A stretch of 64,000 nt of DNA from Streptomyces tauricus (GCF_014650955.1 NZ_BMVY01000003.1:350811-414810); one strand, 5' to 3'. Numbered from the stretch's first letter, positions 53,485 through 61,944 are shown. The notes: generated by a model not told the origin, from the letters alone. A program made the numbers and translations.

Positions 53485-54179
53485 CGCTGCTCCAGCAGCG
53501 CCGGGGCCCCGTAGCGCCCGCTCGCCGGACGCCGGTCGAGCAACCTCAGGAAGGCCGGCACGACACTCGCCGGGTCGGGCCGCGGACCGTCGTCGTCCGG
53601 GACGGCCGCCGCGTACAGGTCCGTGCCCATGTCACCCGGGTCGACCACCCAGACCCGCAGCCCCGGCTCCTCCTCGCCGAGCACCGCGGAGAGCTGGTCG
53701 AGCGCCGCCTTCGAGGCCCCGTAACCGCCCCACGTCTCGTACGCCTCCGCCGCCGCGTCCGAGCTGACGTCGATCACCGCGCCCGCCGGCGACTGCCGCA
53801 ACAGCGGCAGCGCCTCCTGGACGAGCCCGAGCGCCGCGACCACGTTGACCTCCAGCGCCCGCCGGAGCCCGTCCAGAGGCAGTGCCTCAAGCCGTACGAG
53901 GGGTTCGGTGCCCAGTGCGCTCGCGTTGTTCACCAGGAGGTCGACGCCGCCGAGCTCCCGGGCCGCCGCCACCAGCCGGGCGCGGTGCGTACCGTCCGTG
54001 ACGTCCCCGGGCAGCGCCCGTACCTGTACTCCGTACTTACTGAGGACGGCCTCGGCCGCCTCCTGGAGGGGCTGGGGGGTTCTGGCGTCGAGCACCAGAT
54101 CCCAGCCGCGCTCCGCCAGCGCCTCGGCGAGCGCGCGCCCCAGCCCCTTGGAGGCCCCCGTGATGATCGCTACCGGCAT
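53481..54179 (-). CDS. SDR oxidoreductase coupled to the QueA-like gene
   Basis: The ATG at 54179, with GAGGGGA upstream, gives 232 residues. TGASKGLG (7-14) binds the cofactor. NNAS (84-87), VSSD near 138 and Tyr153-x3-Lys157 form an intact active site. The end carries WVVDPGDMGTDLYAAAVPDDDGPRPDPASVVPAFLRLL. It overlaps the QueA-like gene by four bases, so the two are co-translated. It may modify the same metabolite. The substrate is unknown. Confidence 0.88.
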   Translation of the reverse strand: MPVAIITGASKGLGRALAEALAERGWDLVLDARTPQPLQEAAEAVLSKYGVQVRALPGDVTDGTHRARLVAAARELGGVDLLVNNASALGTEPLVRLEALPLDGLRRALEVNVVAALGLVQEALPLLRQSPAGAVIDVSSDAAAEAYETWGGYGASKAALDQLSAVLGEEEPGLRVWVVDPGDMGTDLYAAAVPDDDGPRPDPASVVPAFLRLLDRRPASGRYGAPALLEQR

Positions 54180-54364
54180 GATCTGTCCCCTCGTCCCCGA
54201 CCGCCGTTCCGGTCGGCTGCCCTCAACGTAGGAACCCCGGGACCCTCGCCGCCTCATGCGCGGGCCGCAGAGCGCAGAGGCCCTTCGCCCTAGGTCCAGC
54301 GGACCGGGAGGGGGCCGCCACAGGGCGGATACGCGCTGTCACACCCCGCCGGTACCGTGAGGTC

Positions 54365-55510
54365 ATGAGTCATGGACCCCGGTCGGGCCTGCTCGCGGTG
54401 AGCACCGCGCTGCTGGCCATGAGCAGGCACCTGGAGGTGCGCGACGTCCTCAAGACGATCGTCGCCTCCGCCCGCGAACTGCTCGACGCGCAGTACGCGG
54501 CCCTGGGCGTCCCCGACGACCACGGGGGCTTCGCCCAGTTCGTCGTCGACGGGGTCAGCGACGCGCAGTGGAAGGCCATCGGCCCGCTCCCTCGCCAGCA
54601 CGGCATCCTCGCCGCGATGCTGCACGAGGCCCGCCCGGAGCGCCTCGCCGACGTCCGCACAGATCCGCGCTTCGAGGGCTGGCCCGCCGCCCACCCCGAC
54701 ATGTCCGACTTCCTGGGCCTGCCCATCCGCGACGGCGACGAGGTCATCGGCGCCCTCTTCCTGGCGAACAAGACCTGCCCCAAGCCGGCGGGCAGTTGCG
54801 GTTTCACCGAGGACGACGAGGAACTGCTGGGGATCCTCGCCCAGCACGCCGCGATCGCCCTCACGAACGCCCGCCTGTACGAGCGCAGCCGTGAGCTGAC
54901 CATCGCCGAGGAACGCTCCCGTCTCGCCCACGAACTGCACGACGCCGTCAGCCAGAAGCTGTTCTCCCTGCGCCTGACCGCCCAGGCCGCCGCGGCCCTG
55001 GTGGACCGCGACCCCGGCCGCGCCAAGGGCGAACTCCAGCAGGTGGCCGCCCTCGCCGCCGAGGCCGCCGACGAACTGCGCGCCGCCGTCGTCGAGTTGC
55101 GCCCCGCCGCCCTCGACGAGGACGGCCTGGTCGCCACGTTGCGCACCCAGATACAGGTCCTCGACCGGGCCCACTCCGCACGCGTGACCTTCGACAGCTG
55201 CGGTGTCCGCGCGCTGCCCGCGGCCCAGGAGGAGGCCATGCTGAGGGTCGCCCAGGAGGCGCTGCACAACGCGTTGCGCCACTCGGGCGCGGCCCGCGTC
55301 GACGTCACCGTGGAGAAGCGCGGCCCCGGCGCCGTCCTGCGCGTCACGGACGACGGCGTCGGCTTCGAACCGAAGGCGACCCGCCGCGCCGGACGCCACC
55401 TCGGTCTGGTCTCCATGCGCGACCGGACCAGCGGCGTCGGCGGCGAACTCACCGTGGAATCGGCGCCCGGCAAGGGCACCACGATCGAGATGGAGGTCCC
55501 TGGTGGCTGA
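54365..55510 (+). CDS. GAF-domain sensor histidine kinase (NarL/DesK class)
   Basis: This 381-residue protein is soluble. A GAF domain spans about residues 25-170 (LDAQYAALGVPDDHGGFAQFVVDG, DFLGLPIRDGDEVIGALFLANKT). A HisKA_3 dimerisation helix follows, with ERSRLAHELHDAVSQKLFSLRL placing the phospho-His at 192. A HATPase domain closes it (HNALRHSGA, VTDDGVGFEPK, SMRDRTSGVGGEL). The GAF domain holds Cys138 and Cys145, which could sense redox or metal. It overlaps the response regulator gene by eight bases. Confidence 0.93.
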   Translation: MSHGPRSGLLAVSTALLAMSRHLEVRDVLKTIVASARELLDAQYAALGVPDDHGGFAQFVVDGVSDAQWKAIGPLPRQHGILAAMLHEARPERLADVRTDPRFEGWPAAHPDMSDFLGLPIRDGDEVIGALFLANKTCPKPAGSCGFTEDDEELLGILAQHAAIALTNARLYERSRELTIAEERSRLAHELHDAVSQKLFSLRLTAQAAAALVDRDPGRAKGELQQVAALAAEAADELRAAVVELRPAALDEDGLVATLRTQIQVLDRAHSARVTFDSCGVRALPAAQEEAMLRVAQEALHNALRHSGAARVDVTVEKRGPGAVLRVTDDGVGFEPKATRRAGRHLGLVSMRDRTSGVGGELTVESAPGKGTTIEMEVPGG

Positions 55511-56144
55511 CGCAATCAAGGTGCTGCTCGTCGACGACCACCAGGTCGTCCGCCGGGGGCTGCGCACCTTCCTGGAGGTGCAGGACGACATCGAGGTCGT
55601 GGGGGAGGCGTCCGACGGCGCCGAAGGAGTCGCCCGAGCCGAGGAGTTGAAGCCCGACGTCGTCCTCATGGACGTCAAGATGCCGGGCATGGACGGCGTG
55701 GAGGCCCTGCGCAAGCTCCGCGAACTCGACAACCCCGCGCGCGTGCTCGTCGTCACCAGCTTCACCGAGCAGCGCACGGTGATCCCGGCCCTGCGCGCGG
55801 GAGCGGCGGGCTATGTCTACAAGGACGTGGACCCGGACGCGCTCGCCGGGGCCATCCGCTCGGTGCACGCCGGGCACATCCTGCTGCAGCCCGAGGTAGC
55901 CGGCGCCCTGCTGTCCCAGGAGGGCACCCACTACGGCCAGGGGAGAGGCGGTTCGCTCACGGAGCGGGAGCGCGAGGTGCTCGGCCTGATCGCCGACGGC
56001 CGCTCCAACCGCGAGATAGCCCGCGCCCTCGTCCTCTCCGAGAAGACCGTCAAGACGCATGTCTCGAACATTCTGATGAAACTGGACCTCTCCGACCGCA
56101 CCCAGGCGGCGCTGTGGGCCGTACGCCACGGTGTGACGGGCTGA
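55503..56144 (+). CDS. LuxR-family response regulator, partner of the GAF kinase
   Basis: The protein has 213 residues. A REC domain (residues 1-120) carries Asp11, Asp12 and the phospho-acceptor Asp57 (VVLMDVKMPGMDG). A LuxR-type HTH at about 148-205 reads LTEREREVLGLIADGRSNREIARALVLSEKTVKTHVSNILMKL. It forms a two-component pair with the gene upstream and lies 184 bases before the first chaplin gene, so the chaplins are candidate targets. Confidence 0.94.
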   Translation: MADAIKVLLVDDHQVVRRGLRTFLEVQDDIEVVGEASDGAEGVARAEELKPDVVLMDVKMPGMDGVEALRKLRELDNPARVLVVTSFTEQRTVIPALRAGAAGYVYKDVDPDALAGAIRSVHAGHILLQPEVAGALLSQEGTHYGQGRGGSLTEREREVLGLIADGRSNREIARALVLSEKTVKTHVSNILMKLDLSDRTQAALWAVRHGVTG

Positions 56145-56188
56145 TGACCTGCTGATCCTCGCAATGACCGGCCTTCGGGGCGGCAATA

Positions 56189-56205
56189 CGGAGGGTCTCC
56201 CTCCG
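56189..56205 (+). terminator. Small hairpin after the response regulator gene
   Basis: CGGAGGG (56189-56195) pairs with CCCTCCG (56199-56205) around TCT. It may end the two-component transcript before the chaplin gene. Confidence 0.5.
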
Positions 56206-56327
56206 GAGTGAGATTCATACCGTCGTGGGAATGTCCCCCGGATGGCGCATCCTTCTCCGGCCGCCGCCGTTCTCCAGTGCGTGCTGCGGCGCTTTGCCGC
56301 AGTGGTTCACAAGGAGAGGGCTCAGAA

Positions 56328-56573
56328 GTGAAGAACCTGAAGAAGGCCGCTGCCGTCACGATGGTGGCCGGTGGCCTCGTTGCCGCCGGTGCCGGTTTCG
56401 CCTCCGCCACCGACGGTGCGCACGCCGCCGGCCAGGCCGTGGGCTCGCCGGGTGTCGCCTCGGGCAACCTCGTCCAGGTCCCGGTCGCCATCCCCGTGAA
56501 CGCGGTCGGCAACACCGTGAACGTCATCGGCATCCTGAACCCGGCGTTCGGCAACGACGGCTTCAACGGCTGA
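56328..56573 (+). CDS. Short chaplin, ChpE-like
   Basis: The GTG at 56328 follows AAGGAGAGGG and gives 81 residues. MKNLKKAAAVTMVAGGLVAAG is a signal peptide ending near AGFASA. The mature part holds one chaplin domain: GSPGVASGNLVQVPVAIPVN and NTVNVIGILNPAFGN. The two cysteines found in most chaplins are absent, as in ChpE. Chaplins assemble into the hydrophobic rodlet layer on aerial hyphae. A paralog lies 194 bases downstream. Confidence 0.93.
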   Translation: MKNLKKAAAVTMVAGGLVAAGAGFASATDGAHAAGQAVGSPGVASGNLVQVPVAIPVNAVGNTVNVIGILNPAFGNDGFNG

Positions 56574-56596
56574 CGTACGCCCCGGGTCGAGCGACC

Positions 56597-56636
56597 ACCG
56601 GCCTCCCAGGTCCGCCTGGGAGGCCGGTCCGTTTTT
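56597..56636 (+). terminator. Terminator after the first chaplin gene
   Basis: A 14-bp perfect stem (56597-56610 with 56615-56628) closes a TCCG loop and is followed by a run of five T. It shows that the two chaplin genes are separately transcribed or only partly read through. Confidence 0.85.
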
Positions 56637-56766
56637 CGGCTCGTCGGACCACTGGCCCGAACGGGCAGAACGCGTTCGCCCGCCGTGCCGTCCGCGCCCC
56701 CAGGACGTTGCTCAGGCTACGGCCCGCGGCAGGGCCGGATACGCAATCGCAGGAGGAACGTTTTTC

Positions 56767-57006
56767 ATGAACATCGCCAAGAAGGCCGCCCTGGCCGTCA
56801 CCGTCGCCGGTATCGCAGCGGGCGCCTCGGCCGGTGCGGCTGTCGCCGACTCGGATGCCGACGCCGCTGCCGTGAAGTCCCCGGGCGTCGCCTCGGGCAA
56901 CGCGGTCCAGGCGCCGATCCACGTCCCCGTCAACGTCGTCGGTGACAGCATCAACGTGATCGGGCTCCTGAACCCGACCTTCGGCAACGAGGCCGTCAAC
57001 GACTGA
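56767..57006 (+). CDS. Short chaplin, second paralog
   Basis: This 79-residue protein follows AGGAGG and AT-rich bases. MNIAKKAALAVTVAGIAAGAS is the signal peptide; the mature chain starts near ADSDADAAAVKSP. One chaplin domain lacks cysteine: SPGVASGNAVQAPIHVPVN and DSINVIGLLNPTFGNEAVND. Compared with the first paralog it has an acidic insertion before the domain. It is a secreted amyloid-forming surface protein by family. Confidence 0.92.
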   Translation: MNIAKKAALAVTVAGIAAGASAGAAVADSDADAAAVKSPGVASGNAVQAPIHVPVNVVGDSINVIGLLNPTFGNEAVND

Positions 57007-57020
57007 CGCCCCGCCCGGCC

Positions 57021-57064
57021 GAGGGCCCCGCGGACCACAGTGTCCGCGGGGCCCTCGCCCTTTT
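57021..57064 (+). terminator. Terminator after the second chaplin gene
   Basis: A 15-bp perfect stem (57021-57035 with 57042-57056) closes a CACAGT loop and leads to a TTTT run at 57061-57064. Confidence 0.85.
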
Positions 57065-57090
57065 CCTCCGCACCGGCCGGCCGCGGACCG

Positions 57091-57879
57091 TCAGCGCACC
57101 CCGCGCTCCCGCTCCTCCACGAACGCGTTGTACGCCGCCACCTGGGCCCTCCTGGCCGTCCGTTCGACCGGGCGCAGTGCCTCGGAGCGCGCGGCCATCT
57201 CCGACGCGCTCACGGCCCCGCCGTGCCCGTTGCCGTACGCCACCGAGACGAGCAGCCCGACCCGCCGGGACAGCGCCAACACCCTTACCGCGCGGGGCGG
57301 ATAGCCGGGAGCGAGCACCTCGCCGTCCCGCTCGGCCCGTGCCCGGTACGCGTCGATCGCCGCCTCGGCGACCGGGCCCGAGCCCGCCACGTCGAGCCGC
57401 GACAGCACCTCGGTCGCGTCACGCAACGCTTCCGCGAGCTCCCGTTCCGCCTCCCCGAGGGACGGCACATCGGCGGGCGGCGCCTCGCGCACCGGCAGAC
57501 AGTGCCAGACCACCTCCACATGCACATCACCGTCGGGACCGGCCTCGTACACCTCGGGTACGAAGCCCAGCGCGACCCCGTGGCAGACCACCGCCTCCTC
57601 GGCCTCCAGGGCGCGCGCGTTGAAATCCGGCGGACCGCTCAGCCCGAGCGGATGCCCGGGCGCGGGCAGCGCGACCCGCAGACCGGTCGCCCCGAGCGTG
57701 CGCAGCCGCCCCAGGGCGAGCGAGAGCCCGACGGGTCCCGTCTCGCCGGGCAGCCCCGCCACCCGGTGCACGGCGTCCTCACCGACGATGGCGACGACCG
57801 CGTCATCCGGTGAGACAAATCCGGCCAACAGTGCGTTTCCCCATGCCGCCAACCGTCCTGAACGTGGTTCCGAAAGCAT
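57091..57879 (-). CDS. Conserved hypothetical protein (actinobacterial)
   Basis: I do not recognise the family by function. The ATG at 57879 gives 262 residues: MLSEPRSGRLAAWGNALLAGFVSPDDAVVAIVGEDAVHRVAGLPGE. Alternating strands and helices suggest an alpha/beta fold. VVCHGVALGFVPEVYEA and HVEVVWHCLPVREAP hold conserved His and Cys residues. The C-terminal helices are charged. No membrane helix or signal is seen. GGGAGGC abuts the ATG, so GTG 57888 is possible. It is divergent from the ABC ATPase gene. Confidence 0.72.
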   Translation of the reverse strand: MLSEPRSGRLAAWGNALLAGFVSPDDAVVAIVGEDAVHRVAGLPGETGPVGLSLALGRLRTLGATGLRVALPAPGHPLGLSGPPDFNARALEAEEAVVCHGVALGFVPEVYEAGPDGDVHVEVVWHCLPVREAPPADVPSLGEAERELAEALRDATEVLSRLDVAGSGPVAEAAIDAYRARAERDGEVLAPGYPPRAVRVLALSRRVGLLVSVAYGNGHGGAVSASEMAARSEALRPVERTARRAQVAAYNAFVEERERGVR

Positions 57880-58013
57880 GCCTCCCACTTTAAGGAACCG
57901 CTTAAGGACCGGCCGATGGATTGGACGGGTCGACCGGTGGCGTAGGTTTTCCCTGGGGGCTGCGTCCACAGACGTCAGCGACGGCCGAGACTGCAATGGG
58001 AGACAGCGCGCTC

Positions 58014-58805
58014 ATGAGCGATGTTCTGGAGCTTGAGGACGTATCCGTGGTCCGAGAGGGCCGGGCTCTGGTGGACCAGGTCTCCTGGTCGGTCAAGGAA
58101 GGCGAGCGCTGGGTCATCCTCGGACCCAACGGCGCCGGAAAAACGACCCTCCTCAACCTCGCCTCCAGCTACCTCTTCCCCAGCCAGGGCACCGCCACCA
58201 TTCTCGGCGAGACCCTCGGCAAGGTCGACGTGTTCGAGCTGCGCCCGCGCATCGGCGTGGCCGGCATCGCCATGGCCGAGAAGCTCCCCAAGCGCCAGAC
58301 CGTCCTGCAGACGGTGCTGACCGCCGCGTACGGCATGACGGCCGGCTGGCACGAGGACTACGAGGACGTCGACGAGCAGCGCGCCCGCGCCTTCCTCGAC
58401 CGCCTCGGCATGACCGAGTTCGTGGACCGCAGGTTCGGCACCCTCTCCGAGGGCGAGCGCAAGCGCACCCTCATCGCCCGCGCGCTGATGACCGACCCCG
58501 AGCTGCTGCTCCTCGACGAGCCCGCCGCCGGTCTCGACCTCGGCGGCCGCGAGGACCTCGTACGCCGTCTCGGCCGCCTGGCCCGCGACCCGATCGCCCC
58601 CTCCATGATCATGGTCACGCACCATGTGGAGGAGATCGCCCCGGGCTTCACCCACGTCCTGATGATCCGCCAGGGCAAGGTGCTCGCCGCGGGCCCGCTG
58701 GAACTGGAACTCACCTCGCGCAACCTCTCGTTGTGCTTCGGGCTCCCGCTCGTCGTCAGCCAGTCCGGCGACCGCTGGACCGCCCAGGGCCTCCCACTGT
58801 CCTGA
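58014..58805 (+). CDS. Stand-alone ABC transporter ATP-binding protein
   Basis: The ATG at 58014 (an in-frame ATG lies at 57996) gives 263 residues. Walker A is GPNGAGKTT (37-45). The signature is LSEGERKR, with Glu in the usual second Gly position and Glu for Gln. Walker B is LLLLDEPAAGLD, and the H-loop is VTHHVEEI. No permease gene is adjacent. The altered signature matches ModF/YheS-like or iron-type stand-alone cassettes. Its partner is unknown. GGGAGA lies 10 bases upstream. Confidence 0.88.
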   Translation: MSDVLELEDVSVVREGRALVDQVSWSVKEGERWVILGPNGAGKTTLLNLASSYLFPSQGTATILGETLGKVDVFELRPRIGVAGIAMAEKLPKRQTVLQTVLTAAYGMTAGWHEDYEDVDEQRARAFLDRLGMTEFVDRRFGTLSEGERKRTLIARALMTDPELLLLDEPAAGLDLGGREDLVRRLGRLARDPIAPSMIMVTHHVEEIAPGFTHVLMIRQGKVLAAGPLELELTSRNLSLCFGLPLVVSQSGDRWTAQGLPLS

Positions 58806-58912
58806 CGAACCCGTCCCGGCACCTGACAAACCCGTCCTGACAACCGGAAACACCCGCCCCAACAGGTTCGGCGCCCTGTCGGGGACGGGACCCGCGGACC
58901 TACCATGACCAT

Positions 58913-59344
58913 GTGGACGACATCGACGCATGGGTGTGGTGGCTGATCGGCGCGGCCGGGCTCGGAATCCCGTTGGTCGTGACCGCGATGCCGGAATTCG
59001 GAATGCTCGCCGTCGGCGCCGTCGCGGGCGCCGTGACCGCGGGGCTGGGAGGCGGTGTCGTCCTCCAGGTCGTGGTCTTCGCCGCCGTCGCGGTCGCGCT
59101 CATCGCGGTGGTACGGCCCGTCGCGGCCCGGCACCGCGCCCAGCGGCCCCAACTGGCCACCGGCATCGACGCGTTGAAGGGCAAACAGGCCGTCGTCCTG
59201 GAGACGGTCGACGCCTCGGGAGGCCGGATCAAGCTCGCGGGCGAGATCTGGTCCGCACGCGCCCTCGACACCTCACGCGCCTACGCCGTGGGCGAGGAGG
59301 TGGATGTGGTGGAGATCGAAGGAGCCACGGCGATCGTGGTGTGA
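58913..59344 (+). CDS. NfeD-like membrane protein
   Basis: The GTG at 58913 gives 143 residues. Two or three helices (residues 7-70: WVWWLIGAAGLGIPLVV and VGAVAGAVTAGLGGGVVLQVVVFAAVAVALIAVV) precede a soluble OB-fold-type domain. That domain is ALKGKQAVVLETVDASGGRIKLAGEIWSARALDTSRAYAVGEEVDVVEIEGATAIVV. NfeD proteins partner with SPFH/slipin proteins, as here. The two are separated by 167 bases carrying a repeat. Confidence 0.9.
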   Translation: MDDIDAWVWWLIGAAGLGIPLVVTAMPEFGMLAVGAVAGAVTAGLGGGVVLQVVVFAAVAVALIAVVRPVAARHRAQRPQLATGIDALKGKQAVVLETVDASGGRIKLAGEIWSARALDTSRAYAVGEEVDVVEIEGATAIVV

Positions 59345-59422
59345 CGTCGAAGGGCGTCCAGTGAACGGAACGTCGCACGTGGCGAGTTGTGGTCTGACAC
59401 ACTCGTCCAGCAAGATCTTCGA

Positions 59423-59469
59423 CAGTCACGAGATCTTGGCAGTCACGAGATTTGCGGCAGTCACGAGAT
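59423..59469 (+). repeat. Three direct CAGTCACGAGAT repeats upstream of the SPFH gene
   Basis: Copies start at 59423, 59440 and 59458, periods 17 and 18. They follow AAGATCTT, which forms an inverted pair with AGATCTTG of the first copy. The array lies 43 bases before the start codon. Confidence 0.85.
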
Positions 59470-59511
59470 TTTCCGGAAGCACCGAGGCGGAGAAGGGTAC
59501 GGGGAGCCACG

Positions 59512-60444
59512 ATGGAACCGATCATCATCGTCCTGATCATTCTGGTGGTGTTGGTCTTCATCGCGTTGATCAAGACCATCCAAGTCATTCCCCAGGCCAG
59601 CGCCGCCATCGTCGAGCGCTTCGGCCGCTACACGCGGACACTCAACGCGGGCCTCAACATCGTCGTCCCGTTCATAGACTCGATCCGCAACCGCATCGAC
59701 CTCCGCGAGCAGGTCGTGCCGTTCCCGCCCCAGCCGGTGATCACCCAGGACAACCTGGTCGTGAACATCGACACCGTCATCTACTACCAGGTGACCGACG
59801 CCCGCGCCGCGACCTACGAGGTCGCCAGCTACATCCAGGCGATCGAGCAGCTCACCGTCACCACGCTCCGCAACATCATCGGCGGTATGGACCTGGAGCG
59901 GACCCTGACCTCCCGCGAGGAGATCAACGCGGCCCTGCGCGGAGTCCTCGACGAGGCCACCGGCAAGTGGGGCATCCGCGTCAACCGCGTCGAGCTCAAG
60001 GCGATCGAGCCGCCCACCTCCATCCAGGACTCGATGGAGAAGCAGATGCGCGCCGACCGTGACAAGCGCGCCGCGATCCTCACCGCCGAAGGTATCCGCC
60101 AGTCGCAGATCCTCACCGCCGAGGGTGAGAAGCAGTCCGCGATCCTCCGCGCCGAAGGTGAGGCCCGCGCCGCCGCGCTGCGCGCCGAGGGCGAGGCCCA
60201 GGCGATCCGCACGGTCTTCGAGTCCATCCACGCCGGTGACGCGGACCAGAAGCTCCTCGCCTACCAGTACCTCCAGATGCTCCCGAAGATCGCCGAGGGC
60301 GACGCGAACAAGCTCTGGATCGTGCCCAGTGAGATCGGCGACGCGCTCAAGGGGCTGAGCGGGGCGATGGGCAACTTCGGCCCGATGGGCGGCAACCAGG
60401 GCGGCGCCGCCACCGAACGCCGAGAAAAGCCTTCAGTGGACTGA
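59512..60444 (+). CDS. SPFH-domain protein (slipin/stomatin-like)
   Basis: The ATG at 59512 follows GGGGAG and gives 310 residues. One N-terminal membrane helix (residues 4-22) precedes the SPFH domain: IVERFGRYTRTLNAGLNIVVPFIDSIRNRIDLREQVVPFPPQPVITQDNLVVNIDTVIYYQV. A long coiled-coil with repeated AEGEKQ/AEGEARAAALRAEGEAQ units follows, then a Gly-rich tail. These proteins form membrane microdomain rings that organise other proteins. The NfeD partner is just upstream. Confidence 0.93.
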   Translation: MEPIIIVLIILVVLVFIALIKTIQVIPQASAAIVERFGRYTRTLNAGLNIVVPFIDSIRNRIDLREQVVPFPPQPVITQDNLVVNIDTVIYYQVTDARAATYEVASYIQAIEQLTVTTLRNIIGGMDLERTLTSREEINAALRGVLDEATGKWGIRVNRVELKAIEPPTSIQDSMEKQMRADRDKRAAILTAEGIRQSQILTAEGEKQSAILRAEGEARAAALRAEGEAQAIRTVFESIHAGDADQKLLAYQYLQMLPKIAEGDANKLWIVPSEIGDALKGLSGAMGNFGPMGGNQGGAATERREKPSVD

Positions 60445-60488
60445 CGTCCCTCTCCCCGGTCACCGCATGGGGGCTGCGCCCCCCCCGG

Positions 60489-60628
60489 TTGCGCAGTTCC
60501 CCGCGCCCCTTAAGTACCTAGGCGCCCAGCCCTCTAGGGGCGCGGGGAACGGCGCAATCTTTTGGCTTTTAGGGGCGCGGGGAACTGCGCAGTCTTTGGT
60601 CTTCAGGGGCGCGGGGAACTGCGCAGCC
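60489..60628. repeat. Cluster of four copies of the GGGGCGCGGGGAAC element
   Basis: One inverted copy (60489-60512) and three direct copies (60536-60563, 60571-60599, 60605-60628) fill the space between the convergent SPFH and HNH genes. The unit is about 24-28 bases, and the direct copies at 60536 and 60571 end in T-runs (TCTTTT, TCTTTGG). Pairing of the inverted copy with any direct copy gives a strong hairpin. Confidence 0.85.
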
Positions 60629-60673
60629 AGCCACGGCGGGCCCGCGGCCGAGAACGCGCGGCCGGCGGTGCGT

Positions 60674-61177
60674 TCACGCCGGCTGCGCGAGCCACTCCGG
60701 CAGAGCCTCAAGATCATCGCGCCCCAGCGCGAGCAACATCGCATCGGCCGGCGTCGGCTCGAACGGTCGCCGCAACAACGGCATCCCCGCCTGATCCGGC
60801 GTACGAGCCGCCTTGCGGTGGTTGTCCTCCGCGCAGGACGCGACCGTGTTCAGCCACGAGTCCTGCCCACCCTGCGCCCGGGGCACCACGTGGTCCACCG
60901 TCGTCGCCCGCCGCCCGCAGTACGCGCACTTGTGCCGGTCACGCACCAGCACACCCCGCCGCGACCACGGTGCTTGTCTTCGGAAGGGCACCCGTACGTA
61001 ACGGCAGAGCCTGATCACCCGGGGCGCGGGTATGTCCAGCGCGGCTCCGCGCATACGCAGTTCGGGGTGGGCCTGCTCGACGACCGCCTTGTCCTGCAGC
61101 ACCAGAACGACGGCTCGGTTCAACGTCACCGTCGACAGCGGCTCGAAGCTCGCGTTCAGCACCAGCGTGTCCCGCAT
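60674..61177 (-). CDS. HNH endonuclease
   Basis: The ATG at 61177 has GGAGGTG upstream and gives 167 residues. MRDTLVLNASFEPLSTVTLNRAVVLVLQDKA is the conserved opening of this actinobacterial family. The HNH motif is DRHKCAYCGRRATTVDHVVPRAQGGQDSWLNTVASCAEDNHRKAA, with two Cys pairs for zinc and the catalytic VDHVVP. No toxin, phage or restriction partner is adjacent. A DNA-repair or chromosomal role is more likely than defence. Confidence 0.88.
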   Translation of the reverse strand: MRDTLVLNASFEPLSTVTLNRAVVLVLQDKAVVEQAHPELRMRGAALDIPAPRVIRLCRYVRVPFRRQAPWSRRGVLVRDRHKCAYCGRRATTVDHVVPRAQGGQDSWLNTVASCAEDNHRKAARTPDQAGMPLLRRPFEPTPADAMLLALGRDDLEALPEWLAQPA

Positions 61178-61261
61178 CCAGCCCACCTCCCATGTGCACC
61201 GGCCCACCACCTGGCGGGCGTGGATCAACTCTGGCCGGGCACGCCGAGATGGACAACGCAA

Positions 61262-61304
61262 TAAAAATGCCCGCCCCTGATCAATTCCAAGACCAGGGAC
61301 GGGC
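61262..61304 (-). terminator. Terminator of the YbhB-like gene
   Basis: On the minus strand a 14-bp stem (61304-61291 with 61282-61269, two mismatches) is followed by ATTTTTAT, a clear U-tract. It lies 18 bases after the YbhB-like stop. Confidence 0.85.
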
Positions 61305-61321
61305 AAACACTCAGTGAAAGG

Positions 61322-61861
61322 TCAGCTCTCCGCGGGAGCCGCGTACTCGGCGACGAGCTGCGCCCTCGCGAGCGTGTGGAACCGGAGGTTGAAGCCCACC
61401 GCTGCCGGTGAGGCGTCCGCGTCCGGACCGAGTTTCTCCTGGTCCACCGCGTACACGGTGAACACGTACCGGTGGGCCGGATCACCCGCCGGAGGCGCGG
61501 CGCCCCCGAAGTCCTTCGACCCGTAGTCGTTACGCGCCTGGATCGCGCCCTCGGGCAGCCCTTCGAACTTCCCCGTGCCCGCGCCCGCGGGCAATTCCGT
61601 CACCGAGACCGGAATGTCGAACACGACCCAGTGCCAGAAGCCGCTCCCCGTGGGGGCGTCCGGGTCGAAGCACGTCACGGCGAAACTCTTGGTCCCCGCG
61701 GGGAAGCCCTCCCAGCGAATCTGCGGCGAGGTGTTCCCGGCCGCGTGGACCTGAGCGTCCTTCAGCGTCGCACCCGCCTCGACGTCCTCACTCGTCACGG
61801 TGAACGACGGCACGACGGGATGGAAGTCATGGGGAAGCGGCGGCCTCGTGGACTCCGTCAC
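61322..61861 (-). CDS. YbhB/YbcL (Raf kinase inhibitor-like/PEBP) protein
   Basis: The GTG at 61861 with GGAGG at 7-bp spacing gives 179 residues. The PEBP ligand-pocket segments are [21 protein letters not shown] and the later [36 protein letters not shown] opens the fold. The pocket His and Asp residues are kept. PEBP proteins bind phosphate- or phospholipid-like ligands; the bacterial role is unclear. It is followed by a terminator and the HNH gene. Confidence 0.9.
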   Translation of the reverse strand: MTESTRPPLPHDFHPVVPSFTVTSEDVEAGATLKDAQVHAAGNTSPQIRWEGFPAGTKSFAVTCFDPDAPTGSGFWHWVVFDIPVSVTELPAGAGTGKFEGLPEGAIQARNDYGSKDFGGAAPPAGDPAHRYVFTVYAVDQEKLGPDADASPAAVGFNLRFHTLARAQLVAEYAAPAES

Positions 61862-61944
61862 CTCGGCACCTCCTGATCGGTTCCTGCTCCTGAAAACTCT
61901 CGCCCCGAGCCTAGAAGCTCAGCGGTCCTCGAAGCTCGCAGGCC

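Noticed and set aside
60674..61177. HNH nuclease as part of a defence or phage module
   Set aside because: No partner methylase, helicase, integrase or toxin gene is adjacent, and the neighbours are conserved housekeeping genes.
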